DNA of 64,000 nucleotides from the NCBI GenBank assembly GCA_947470185.1, contig CANIRZ010000001.1:1-64000 (forward strand), read 5' to 3'. Source of the stretch: Sphingomonadales bacterium (GTDB taxonomy: Bacteria > Pseudomonadota > Alphaproteobacteria > Sphingomonadales > Sphingomonadaceae). The position numbers and the translations under genes are program-made. Of the stretch, positions 1 through 6,639 are shown piece after piece (positions within the stretch are counted from its first letter, which is position 1; each line of letters begins with the position of its first letter). The notes under the pieces were generated by a model. The model worked only from the letters and a program-made list of their open reading frames with translations, did no database searches and had not been told where the DNA came from.

Positions 1-761
1 AGATGATACCGCTCTTCTGCAAGCGCAGCGCTCGCTTTCTCGTTGGTCTTAGCTTGGTTGCTTGCCTGCTGAATGCGAAGGGACTTGCGCAATTTGAAAT
101 TGTTTTCGCGTGTCTGCCTGCCGATGATGAGCCCGATAAAGGCCATGTGAAAGAAGAATGCCAGCACCGCCACAATGATGACTGTATATGGGATAACGCC
201 GTCAACTGGTATGAATCGTGTTATACTTCCGATTGGATAAGCGGTAGACAAGGTAAAAATATAAATCACAAAATAAAAAAACAATACGGAAACACAATAT
301 TTTAGAGGACTCAGACCGATCCAATATTTGTTACGTATCAGGTAAAGCATGGCTGATATTGAAATAAAGATACCGGAAATTGAGATCAGCATTAGACGAA
401 AATTTGTTTCTCCTAAAACAAAACCTATTACTATCGGAGCAAGGCCAATTATCAGAAAAATAGTTGCGATCCGGTTAGATTTTCGGGTGAGGCCCCGGTC
501 TGCAAAACTCATTGCTTTAAGCGCTGAAGATAAGAATAATAATGCCTCACCTAATGGACTGGTAATGCCTTCAACAGCACCAATAACCTGCATTACAAAT
601 AAGTTACCCAAAAGTGCTACGGCGTTAGAAAATAGCCAAATATACACTGCACGCGTTCTAATCTGTATCACAAGGAGACAGATCGAGAAAATCACAAGCT
701 CTCCCATAAGGAAGTACTGAAACATTGAAGCTATAGTTACAAAATCAGTATTTGATGTCAT
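1..761 (-). CDS. Membrane sensor protein, N-terminal part (runs off left edge)
   Basis: This gene is absent from the ORF track because it has no stop inside the window. Read on the minus strand from ATG at 761 it stays open to base 1 (about 253 codons). A TAA lies four codons upstream in frame, so the start is well bounded; a GGGAG lies about 13 nt before it. The product starts MTSNTDFVTIASMFQYF and has about seven hydrophobic segments, followed by a charged helical linker (RQTRENNFKLRKSLRIQQAS, then ...SAALAEERYHL). That layout is typical of a 7TM-type sensor joined to a histidine kinase or GGDEF output domain; the output lies outside the window. The linker style favours a histidine kinase, but this is inference. 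Codon and base use are more AT-rich than in neighbouring genes. Confidence 0.75.
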   Translation of the reverse strand, partial: MTSNTDFVTIASMFQYFLMGELVIFSICLLVIQIRTRAVYIWLFSNAVALLGNLFVMQVIGAVEGITSPLGEALLFLSSALKAMSFADRGLTRKSNRIATIFLIIGLAPIVIGFVLGETNFRLMLISISGIFISISAMLYLIRNKYWIGLSPLKYCVSVLFFYFVIYIFTLSTAYPIGSITRFIPVDGVIPYTVIIVAVLAFFFHMAFIGLIIGRQTRENNFKLRKSLRIQQASNQAKTNEKASAALAEERYH

Positions 762-1142
762 CGTGAAGCGTTAGCTCCCAGCATAATTCCAACAGTTGTG
801 CGTAGTTTGTAACCTACGCCGCTTTGGGTGCAGATGTCGGAAGGCATAGGTTTCATAGATAAGGTTTGCTTACCATTTTGCGTTCATAAACAGACACTAA
901 TTTAAAAACAAGCCGATGATCGCGCATCGCCGCTGGCGGTGTCTCCCCCCCCCCAGTTCTGACTAAAATTCGGCTAAATCAATCGTCTGAAGCCCTAGGG
1001 ATTTCTGTTCCTGCCTTTGGCGGGCCATTGTTTTGCACGGCAGCTGGGTGGGGTAATCTTGCCGTTTGCGCTGACGCAGTTTCTTGCGCGGCATGATCTC
1101 GCGGAATAGGAACGTCGCGCCTATTCCGCATTTAGGCACATG
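762..1142. other. Gene-poor stretch
   Basis: No convincing gene. It contains a run of ten C (945-954), a perfect inverted repeat at 1101-1129, and a weak 43-codon minus-strand ORF (963-1094, MPRKKLRQRKRQDY...) with no clear ribosome binding site and mediocre codon pattern. I do not call that ORF a gene. Confidence 0.5.
1101..1129. repeat. Perfect inverted repeat, 10-bp arms
   Basis: Arms GCGGAATAGG and CCTATTCCGC are separated by 9 nt. No T-run follows directly. It lies between the lipoprotein terminator and the weak ORF ending at 963. It could be a second terminator stem or an operator. Confidence 0.6.
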
Positions 1143-1175
1143 AAAAAGCCCGCCGCTGCACGGGGCAGGGCGGGC
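1143..1175 (-). terminator. Rho-independent terminator of the lipoprotein gene
   Basis: On the minus strand the stem GCCCGCC pairs with GGCGGGC and is followed at once by TTTTT. It sits about 25 nt after the stop codon of the lipoprotein gene, which fits termination of that transcript, possibly of the whole endolysin-holin-lipoprotein set. Confidence 0.8.
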
Positions 1176-1199
1176 CAATTTCGCTTAAGAAAGCGCCTA

Positions 1200-1496
1200 T
1201 TACTTGGCGGCTTCTTTCATGTCCTTACCAGCTGCTTCAACAGCAGCGCCTGTGGCTGCCGTGGCTTCTTTCGCTGCACCGGCAGTTGCGTCCGCTGCTT
1301 CATCGGCTGCTTCTGCGGTTGCGTCGGCGGCATCTTCAGCAGATGTCATGGCGTTCTCGGCGCCAGCTTCCATGGCGTTACCCGTTGCGTCTGCTGCTTC
1401 TGTGGTTTCTTCGGCTGCCTTTTCGCTAGCTTCGCCACATGCGGTGAGCGATGCAGCAAATGCGAGAGCAGCAACAGTTGCGACTAATTTCTTCAT
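1200..1496 (-). CDS. Small Ala/Glu/Thr-rich lipoprotein
   Basis: 98 aa. It begins MKKLVATVAALAFAASLTACG, a signal peptide with a good lipobox (LTAC, Cys about residue 20), so the mature protein should be lipid-anchored. The rest is low-complexity Ala, Glu, Asp and Thr in a quasi-repeated pattern (EAADATGNA, EAADEAADATA) likely to form an extended helix. I chose ATG 1496 over the longer ORF start because AGGAG lies 7 nt upstream and the signal peptide starts there. It is 72 nt downstream of the holin gene on the same strand and ends in a strong terminator, so it may be co-transcribed with the lysis genes. Specific function unknown; a small structural or envelope-stress lipoprotein is the default, a spanin-like role is speculative. 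Confidence 0.8.
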   Translation of the reverse strand: MKKLVATVAALAFAASLTACGEASEKAAEETTEAADATGNAMEAGAENAMTSAEDAADATAEAADEAADATAGAAKEATAATGAAVEAAGKDMKEAAK

Positions 1497-1568
1497 TTTG
1501 TTTCTCCTGAGTCCCATATAAATCCTAGCGGGAGTACAGGCGTAAGGTATGAAGCCTGCCTTCCGCAA

Positions 1569-1982
1569 CTATTTTTCTGTACCCCGCGACTTACCCCATT
1601 GGCGGGCAGCGGTGTACCCCAGATACCCCGTGCCAAACAGCGCGTATAGCGGTTCGGGAAGGCCATTGAGATAGGCATTCATGCCCAAAGCAATGTTAGC
1701 GGCTTTGTCAGGCGCGACAGCGGCGATTAGCCCCATGGGTATGGACCATAACAGCATGATATATATCACATACAGGAAGCTTGGGCGTGCGCGGCTGGTC
1801 CACGGGTCCGCCGACTGCGCCTCGGCAAGAATGGCGGATAGTTGCGTGCGCAGGGCATCCATGTCCTGACTACCTTGCAGTTTGATGAGTTCAAGCTTGG
1901 CTGCATCGCGCGCCCTTGGATCAGGAATGATCTTATCGATCAGGTTTGCGATTGGCCCAATTATGCCTTCGAGGAGTGACAT
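1569..1982 (-). CDS. 3TM holin, GTA type
   Basis: 137 aa. The N-terminal half is amphipathic (MSLLEGIIGPIANLIDKIIP) with a charged middle (DPRARDAAKLELIKLQ), followed by DPWTSRARP, a hydrophobic segment (about residues 68-90), and a C-terminal segment ending LYALFGTGYLGYTAARQWGK. The DPWTSRARP-to-WGK layout is characteristic of the 'holin of 3TMs, for gene-transfer release' family. Holins open the inner membrane so that an endolysin can reach peptidoglycan. GGAAGGA lies about 8 nt before ATG. It follows the endolysin gene by 24 nt, forming a two-gene lysis cassette. No capsid, tail or terminase gene is nearby, so this is not an intact prophage. Confidence 0.85.
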   Translation of the reverse strand: MSLLEGIIGPIANLIDKIIPDPRARDAAKLELIKLQGSQDMDALRTQLSAILAEAQSADPWTSRARPSFLYVIYIMLLWSIPMGLIAAVAPDKAANIALGMNAYLNGLPEPLYALFGTGYLGYTAARQWGKSRGTEK

Positions 1983-2006
1983 GATACATTCCTTCCTTAG
2001 ATGTTC

Positions 2007-2552
2007 TTAGCCAATTCGGTTTGCGAGCCAGCCGTATAAAAACGCTTCTTGCGCGGGGCGGGATTCTGCCAAGTGGACATAATGTGCGCCTTGCAAGGCA
2101 TCGATCGCCTTTGTCAGGACAGGTTCGGCAGAGGGGCCGCGACAACGGAAGAATGCTTGCACGGCGCGCAGCGTTTCGGAGCCGATTTTCCGGTCGACGG
2201 CGATGTCGGCATAGTCGCGGCCATTGCGGTTGAGGGCGTTCAGCGCGCGTTGCAAAAATCCGATGGCGGTTCCTGTACCCATGTTGACGCCGGTGTCGAA
2301 CATCTCCGCCGCAAGTTTCGGCGCAAGGCGTTCCAATTGATCAAAGGCTGGCGCCCGCCAATATAACCGTTTGTACATTGCGGCGGCGACGTTGCGCGGT
2401 AGCGTGCTCATGTCGCCCATATAGCCGTGACGGCGGGCAACTGCCTGCGTAATACCCCACCGGGTTGGGCCACCTTTGTCCGCCGGATGGTCCACAAAGT
2501 CGCCTTCGCGGGCAATCAGTTCGTCAATCAATTGGTCAATATGGTCTATCAC
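2007..2552 (-). CDS. GH108 endolysin (N-acetylmuramidase), GTA/phage type
   Basis: 181 aa. The N-terminal glycosyl hydrolase 108 domain shows IAREGDFVDHPADKGGPT followed by RWGITQAV; the Glu in REGD is the expected catalytic acid and the GGPTRWGIT stretch is the family signature. The C-terminal half (about 95-181, NMGTGTAIGFLQRALN, GSETLRAVQAFF) matches the peptidoglycan-binding domain usually fused to it. It would cleave the glycan backbone of peptidoglycan. The ORF track begins at TTG 2555; I prefer GTG 2552 because GAGGG then sits 7 nt upstream. No signal peptide is seen, so access to the wall must depend on the holin. A 25-bp dyad and the box shared with the DUF6456 gene lie just upstream. 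Confidence 0.85.
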   Translation of the reverse strand: MIDHIDQLIDELIAREGDFVDHPADKGGPTRWGITQAVARRHGYMGDMSTLPRNVAAAMYKRLYWRAPAFDQLERLAPKLAAEMFDTGVNMGTGTAIGFLQRALNALNRNGRDYADIAVDRKIGSETLRAVQAFFRCRGPSAEPVLTKAIDALQGAHYVHLAESRPAQEAFLYGWLANRIG

Positions 2553-2576
2553 CAAAACACCCTCACTTTCGAATCA

Positions 2577-2601
2577 ACAAATAACCCATATGGTTATTTG
2601 T
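2577..2601. promoter_or_regulatory. 25-bp dyad upstream of endolysin
   Basis: Perfect 10-bp arms ACAAATAACC and GGTTATTTGT separated by CATAT. It lies 24 nt before the endolysin start and overlaps the shared box at 2598-2608. Symmetry of this kind suits a dimeric repressor or activator. Confidence 0.6.
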
Positions 2602-2608
2602 AGGAAAG
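2598..2608 (-). promoter_or_regulatory. Shared box CTTTCCTACAA, lysis-cassette copy
   Basis: Read on the minus strand, CTTTCCTACAA is followed three bases later by ACCATATGG and stands 45 nt before GTG 2552. The same 11-mer in the same orientation precedes the DUF6456 gene at 6581-6591, 48 nt before its favoured start. Probable common regulatory site; which protein binds is not known. Confidence 0.6.
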
Positions 2609-2677
2609 CAAAATCTGCACGGCGGTTGCTGGCGCGGTGGCTGCGGGTCCGAGATGTTATGATGTTAGGAATTTAAT

Positions 2678-2754
2678 TGGTCGGGACGACAGGATTCGAA
2701 CCTGCGACCCCCACACCCCCAGTGTGATGCGCTACCAGGCTGCGCTACGTCCCG
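2678..2754 (-). tRNA. tRNA-Pro (anticodon GGG)
   Basis: Read on the minus strand the gene starts CGGGACGTAGCGC, with a 7-bp acceptor stem pairing to CGTCCCG, a TTCGAAT T-loop and a TCACA/TGTGG anticodon stem. The loop CTGGGGG gives anticodon GGG. The 3' CCA is encoded. The ORF at 2665-2937 across it is spurious. Confidence 0.95.
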
Positions 2755-2935
2755 ACCGCCGCTGTCCTCGCTGAGGTCAGTGGAAGCGCGCGTATATGGC
2801 GCTGGTTTTTGAAAAGCAAGCGCGCTCTCGACGCTTTGACGTTGCGTCAATGAGGTGCAGGTGATAATCGCGCCCGATTGCTTTAGGGCAACGCTTTTAT
2901 CGGGCGTCACATTATACAACTTGCGAGGGTTTTCC

Positions 2936-3262
2936 ATGGAGTCTCTAATCTTGAACGTCGCCGCTGGTGGGGCTGGTGGTTCTGCATTTTTTGTGCAGTT
3001 GTTTCCGCTCCTGCTGATCTTTGTCGTTTTTTACCTTTTCCTCATCCGCCCGCAACAAAAGCGCGCGAAAGAGCATGAAGCCAAAATCAACGCGGTGCAA
3101 AAGAATGACGAAGTCGTCACCGCTGGCGGCTTGATGGGCAAAGTGATCAAGGTCGCTGACGATTATGTTGAAGTCGAAATTGCACCAAATGTGCGGGTGA
3201 AGGCTGTGAAGTCGACCATCGCCAACGTGCAATCACGCGGAACCAAAGCTGCCAATGATTAA
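2936..3262 (+). CDS. yajC: Preprotein translocase accessory subunit YajC
   Basis: 108 aa. Its short N-terminus is followed by one membrane segment (FFVQLFPLLLIFVVFYLFLI, about 18-37) and the YajC hallmark RPQQKRAKEH, then a small cytosolic beta domain (VVTAGGLMGKVIKV). YajC associates with SecDF and SecYEG and supports membrane protein insertion. ATG 2936 is chosen over the ORF-track start because GAGGG precedes it and it gives the normal YajC length. secD and secF follow on the same strand, so this is the usual yajC-secDF operon. Confidence 0.95.
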   Translation: MESLILNVAAGGAGGSAFFVQLFPLLLIFVVFYLFLIRPQQKRAKEHEAKINAVQKNDEVVTAGGLMGKVIKVADDYVEVEIAPNVRVKAVKSTIANVQSRGTKAAND

Positions 3263-3330
3263 CCGCTGGGGTTGAATGGCTGACGGCCCAACCCCAATTT
3301 TTGCTTTTCCAGTTCGTTCGGACCCAGCCT

Positions 3331-4929
3331 ATGCTTGATTTTCCCCGTTGGCGCGTATGGATGCTCAACACGCTCATCATTTTCGGTGTGCTTTTTGCTA
3401 TCCCCAGCCTTCTTCCGGTGCACATGCGCGATCAACTTGCACAATTTGTGCCGGCGCCAGCGATTAATCTTGGGCTCGACCTAGCTGGTGGCAGTCACAT
3501 TCTGCTTGAAGCCGATACATCGCAGCTCGGCGAAACGCGGCTTGAGGCATTGGAAGATAGCGTGCGCACCGCAATGCGCCGCGCAGAACCGCAGATCACC
3601 ATTTCCGATGTGTCGCGGGCCGATGGGAAGCTTAGTTTTACGGTCACCGATGTGTCTAAGGTCGATGCAGCGCGCACGGCGCTCATCCCTTTAACGAGCA
3701 ACACATTGGGCAGCCGCGACTGGAATATCGCGGTCACCGATGGCAATCGTTTCATCGTCACGCCAGAGGGGACGGGTAACGAAAACGCCCTTGATCAGGC
3801 AATGGATACAGCCAAGGATGTTATTGATCGCCGTATTAATGCGCTTGGAACGCTTGAGCCAACGATCATTCGTCAAGGCGATAATCGGATTGTGGTCCAA
3901 GTGCCTGGCCTCGATGACCCAGCTGCCTTGAAAGCGCTCATCGGTAAAACCGCAAAACTTGAATTCAAGCTGGTTGATGAAATGGCCGACCCTGATCAAA
4001 CCGCAAAGGGTAAGGCCCGTGTCGGTAGTCAAGTTCTGCCCTATCCGAACAATCCTTCCGGTTTGCCGAATATCGCGGTGCGCCGTCTGGGTGGCATCTC
4101 TGGCGATAAGCTGGTTAAGGCTGATCCCACATTTGACTCACAGACCAACGAACCTGCGGTCACTATTCAGTTCGACTCCGAAGGCGGCCAAAGATTCGCC
4201 CGGATGACCCAGCAAAATGTGAACAAGCTGTTCGCCATCATATTGGATGGCCAAGTTATCTCCGCACCGCAAATTCGGGAGCCAATCTTCGGCGGGGTTT
4301 CCCAGATTTCGGGCAGCTTCACCACAGAAAGCGCCAATGCGCTCTCCATTTCGCTGCGCTCGGGTGCTTTGCCGGTCGACCTCAAAATTGTTGAGGAACG
4401 TTCGGTTGGTCCAGACCTTGGCGCTGACTCCATCCGCCGCGGCGTGTTGGCGGCGGTTATTGGTACGACCGCTATCCTCGTACTCATGTTCCTCGTCTAT
4501 GGCAGGTTCGGCATGTATGCCAATTTTGCTTTGGTCATTAACATTGCCATGATTTTGGGCGTGATGGCACTCGTGAATGCGACATTGACCTTGCCGGGCA
4601 TCGCAGGCTTCGTTCTGACGATTGGGGCAGCAGTGGACGCAAACGTTCTGATTAACGAGCGTATTCGCGAAGAATTGAAACGGGGCCGGCGCATCGTGCA
4701 AGCGATTGAGGTTGGTTACAAAGAAGCGAGCCGCGCGATTTTTGACGCGAACAGCACCAACGTAATCGCGGCCGTTCTGTTGTTTATCTTTGGCTCGGGC
4801 CCAATCCGTGGTTTTGCGGTGGTTCTGATGATCGGGATTGTGACGTCGGTGTTCACCGCCGTGACCATCACCCGCATGTGGGTATCGCGCTGGGTTAAGC
4901 GCACCCGTCCTACTGAACTGACGATTTGA
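3331..4929 (+). CDS. secD: Protein translocase subunit SecD
   Basis: 532 aa. An N-terminal membrane segment (MLNTLIIFGVLFAIPSLLP) leads to a large periplasmic domain opening with INLGLDLAGGSHILLE, the conserved SecD D1 motif. The C-terminal membrane bundle carries GAAVDANVLINERIREEL, the D4 motif needed for proton-driven export. With SecF it pulls preproteins through at the periplasmic face using the proton motive force. The 10 codons before ATG 3331 in the ORF track rest on a TTG and lack SecD similarity, so I left them out. It follows yajC by 68 nt and secF starts 10 nt after its stop. Confidence 0.95.
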   Translation: MLDFPRWRVWMLNTLIIFGVLFAIPSLLPVHMRDQLAQFVPAPAINLGLDLAGGSHILLEADTSQLGETRLEALEDSVRTAMRRAEPQITISDVSRADGKLSFTVTDVSKVDAARTALIPLTSNTLGSRDWNIAVTDGNRFIVTPEGTGNENALDQAMDTAKDVIDRRINALGTLEPTIIRQGDNRIVVQVPGLDDPAALKALIGKTAKLEFKLVDEMADPDQTAKGKARVGSQVLPYPNNPSGLPNIAVRRLGGISGDKLVKADPTFDSQTNEPAVTIQFDSEGGQRFARMTQQNVNKLFAIILDGQVISAPQIREPIFGGVSQISGSFTTESANALSISLRSGALPVDLKIVEERSVGPDLGADSIRRGVLAAVIGTTAILVLMFLVYGRFGMYANFALVINIAMILGVMALVNATLTLPGIAGFVLTIGAAVDANVLINERIREELKRGRRIVQAIEVGYKEASRAIFDANSTNVIAAVLLFIFGSGPIRGFAVVLMIGIVTSVFTAVTITRMWVSRWVKRTRPTELTI

Positions 4930-4939
4930 GGATATTGAT

Positions 4940-5926
4940 ATGAAACTGCTCAAAGTCGTTCCTGACGATACCAACATCGACTTTCTCAAATGGCGGAACT
5001 TGGCCTTTGGCGTCAGTTTGTTGCTCATGATTGCATCGATTGGGTTGGTTGCCACCAAGGGTTTGAACTTTGGCGTCGATTTTATCGGTGGCCAGATGAT
5101 CCGTGCGACGTTCACGCAGACGGCCGCCGCACCTGTGGCCGAACTGCGCGAAACAGTTGGCAGTCTTGGTTTTGGCGACCCGACCATTCAGCGTTTTGGC
5201 GCCGAGAACCAGGTTTCAATCCGCATGAAGTTGCCCGCCGGCGCGGATAAGAATCCCGAGATCGCTAACGCAATGGCGGAAAAAATCACGAACAAGCTCA
5301 AGGCCGATCATCCCGATTTACGGATTGACGGCGTTGACTCTGTGTCTGGCAAGGTTTCGCAGGAATTGTTTAGCAAGGGCGTCCTTGCATTGCTGGCGGC
5401 GATGGCGGGTGTTTCGATCTATATCTGGTTCCGGTTTGAATGGCAGTTCGGGGTTGGGGCGATTTGGTCGCTGATGCACGATGTGACGCTGACCTTCGGA
5501 TTGTTTGCGCTTACAGGGTGGGAGTTTGACCTCAACATCATCGCGGCTTTGCTGACGATTATCGGCTATTCCTTGAACGATACGGTTGTTGTGTATGACC
5601 GTATTCGCGAGAATCTGATGAAATTCCGTAAAATGGAAATGGCGTCGCTTTTGAACCTGTCCGTCAACGAAACCTTGTCTCGTACGGTGATGACCAGCGT
5701 ATCGATTTCGCTGCCGTTGATCATATTGGTGCTCTTTGGACCGGATGTTATCTTCGGTTTCAGCGCTGCAATGGCATTTGGTATTGTCGTCGGAACTTAT
5801 TCCTCGATTTATCAGGCGGCCCCCATATTGATCTGGCTCAAAGTCGGCTCGCACAGCTTTGTGCCAACCGATGACGCCAGTTCAAAGGCGGAGCGGATCG
5901 GCGAAAACTTCGGCGCGAAGCCTTAA
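4940..5926 (+). CDS. secF: Protein translocase subunit SecF
   Basis: 328 aa. TM1 (LAFGVSLLLMIASIGLVA) is followed by LNFGVDFIGGQMIRATF (D1-like motif), a periplasmic region to about residue 130, and five C-terminal membrane segments with GYSLNDTVVVYDRIREN, the SecF signature that pairs with SecD D4. Partner of SecD in late steps of Sec export. Start ATG 4940 lies 10 nt after the secD stop with AGGA upstream. It is the last gene of the operon; the next gene is on the opposite strand. Confidence 0.95.
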   Translation: MKLLKVVPDDTNIDFLKWRNLAFGVSLLLMIASIGLVATKGLNFGVDFIGGQMIRATFTQTAAAPVAELRETVGSLGFGDPTIQRFGAENQVSIRMKLPAGADKNPEIANAMAEKITNKLKADHPDLRIDGVDSVSGKVSQELFSKGVLALLAAMAGVSIYIWFRFEWQFGVGAIWSLMHDVTLTFGLFALTGWEFDLNIIAALLTIIGYSLNDTVVVYDRIRENLMKFRKMEMASLLNLSVNETLSRTVMTSVSISLPLIILVLFGPDVIFGFSAAMAFGIVVGTYSSIYQAAPILIWLKVGSHSFVPTDDASSKAERIGENFGAKP

Positions 5927-5987
5927 CGCTTCAGTACGGCCGGTGGTTCGCCGAAACGGAAGGCAATTGCGCGCGCATTTCCCTGTT

Positions 5988-6551
5988 TTATAATGTGCGC
6001 ACGAGCCGGACTGCCTTTGCAATCCAAGCCGGATCGGCGACAACTTGTTGTCGTGCTCCAGCTTCAAGTGGCAACAGATGCAACTTCCCTGCGTCACGGC
6101 CGAGCAAGCGGCCAAAGATGAAGCGACCACCAGGGCGCGGGACAAGGACGTCCAGATTGAGCGCAGAGGCAAAGTCGTCGGGCTGAAGCTGTTCAAGCCA
6201 TAATTCGTCCCCGCGCCGATATTCCCCCAATGCCGTCGCAATCCGAAGCCCGACCATCGTCGCGCCGACATTGGGAACCATTATACGTTCCTCCTTAGAC
6301 GGAGCGTGCGTGCCATCATCATGCAGTATAGCAGCGACGGGAAGATATTGCTGGTCAGGCAGAGCAACGAGGTCACTCGATTCCACACCCAAAGCGTCCG
6401 CGATACGGTTAATCCAGATCAGCGACAGCACCCGCATCCCTGTTTCAAGGCGACCGATGGTCTGCGCAGTCGTCGGCGGATTACAGCGCATAGCCACATC
6501 TGCAAGCGTGAGGCCTTTGGCCCTTCGTACATCGCGAATTCGACTTTGCAT
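5988..6551 (-). CDS. XRE-family regulator with degenerate S24-like C-terminal domain
   Basis: 187 aa. An N-terminal helix-turn-helix (MQSRIRDVRRAKGLTLADVA to about residue 65) is followed by a domain resembling the LexA/S24 fold (RRGDELWLEQLQ, RPGGRFIFGRLLG). I cannot find the usual GDSM serine motif or the catalytic lysine, so self-cleavage is unlikely. GGAG lies 7 nt before ATG 6551. It is transcribed divergently from the DUF6456 gene across an 88-bp gap holding the shared box. Phage-style repressors commonly sit next to the gene they control, so it is a candidate repressor of the DUF6456 gene and perhaps of the lysis genes. In Caulobacter a repressor called RogA controls the GTA activator genes gafYZ; whether this protein is its counterpart is inference. 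Confidence 0.8.
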   Translation of the reverse strand: MQSRIRDVRRAKGLTLADVAMRCNPPTTAQTIGRLETGMRVLSLIWINRIADALGVESSDLVALPDQQYLPVAAILHDDGTHAPSKEERIMVPNVGATMVGLRIATALGEYRRGDELWLEQLQPDDFASALNLDVLVPRPGGRFIFGRLLGRDAGKLHLLPLEAGARQQVVADPAWIAKAVRLVRTL

Positions 6552-6580
6552 GAATTACTCCTTCACCAAATAGGTTTTTT

Positions 6581-6591
6581 CTTTCCTACAA
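6581..6591 (+). promoter_or_regulatory. Shared box CTTTCCTACAA, DUF6456-gene copy
   Basis: The 11-mer CTTTCCTACAA is preceded by a T-rich stretch and followed five bases later by ACCACATGG. It lies 48 nt before ATG 6640 and 29 nt from the XRE start on the other strand. It matches the copy upstream of the endolysin at 2598-2608 in sequence, orientation and distance to the start codon. Confidence 0.6.
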
Positions 6592-6639
6592 TATTTACCA
6601 CATGGCAAGGGTGATTCGCGTAGTCACAGGAGAATGCCC

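Noticed and set aside
3-720. Plus-strand ORFs 3-305 and 349-720
   Set aside because: Antisense of the open minus-strand membrane sensor frame; their Lys/Ile/Thr-rich products lack any pattern.
963-1094. 43-codon basic minus ORF
   Set aside because: No Shine-Dalgarno, third-position pattern not convincing, no recognised family; kept only as a note to the inverted repeat.
1204-1521. Plus-strand Ala/Ser-rich ORF over the lipoprotein
   Set aside because: Complement of the Ala-rich lipoprotein, which has a ribosome binding site, signal peptide and terminator on the minus strand.
2678-2754. tRNA-Pro as a prophage attachment site beside lysis genes
   Set aside because: No integrase, no duplicated tRNA 3' end that I can find, and no other phage genes within the window.
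2665-2937. 90-aa ORF across tRNA-Pro
   Set aside because: Overlaps the tRNA completely and has typical tRNA-antisense sequence ([13 protein letters not shown]).
4138-5187. 349-aa minus ORF opposite secD/secF
   Set aside because: Low-complexity, His/Arg/Asn-rich antisense translation of two clear genes; no domain or start signal.
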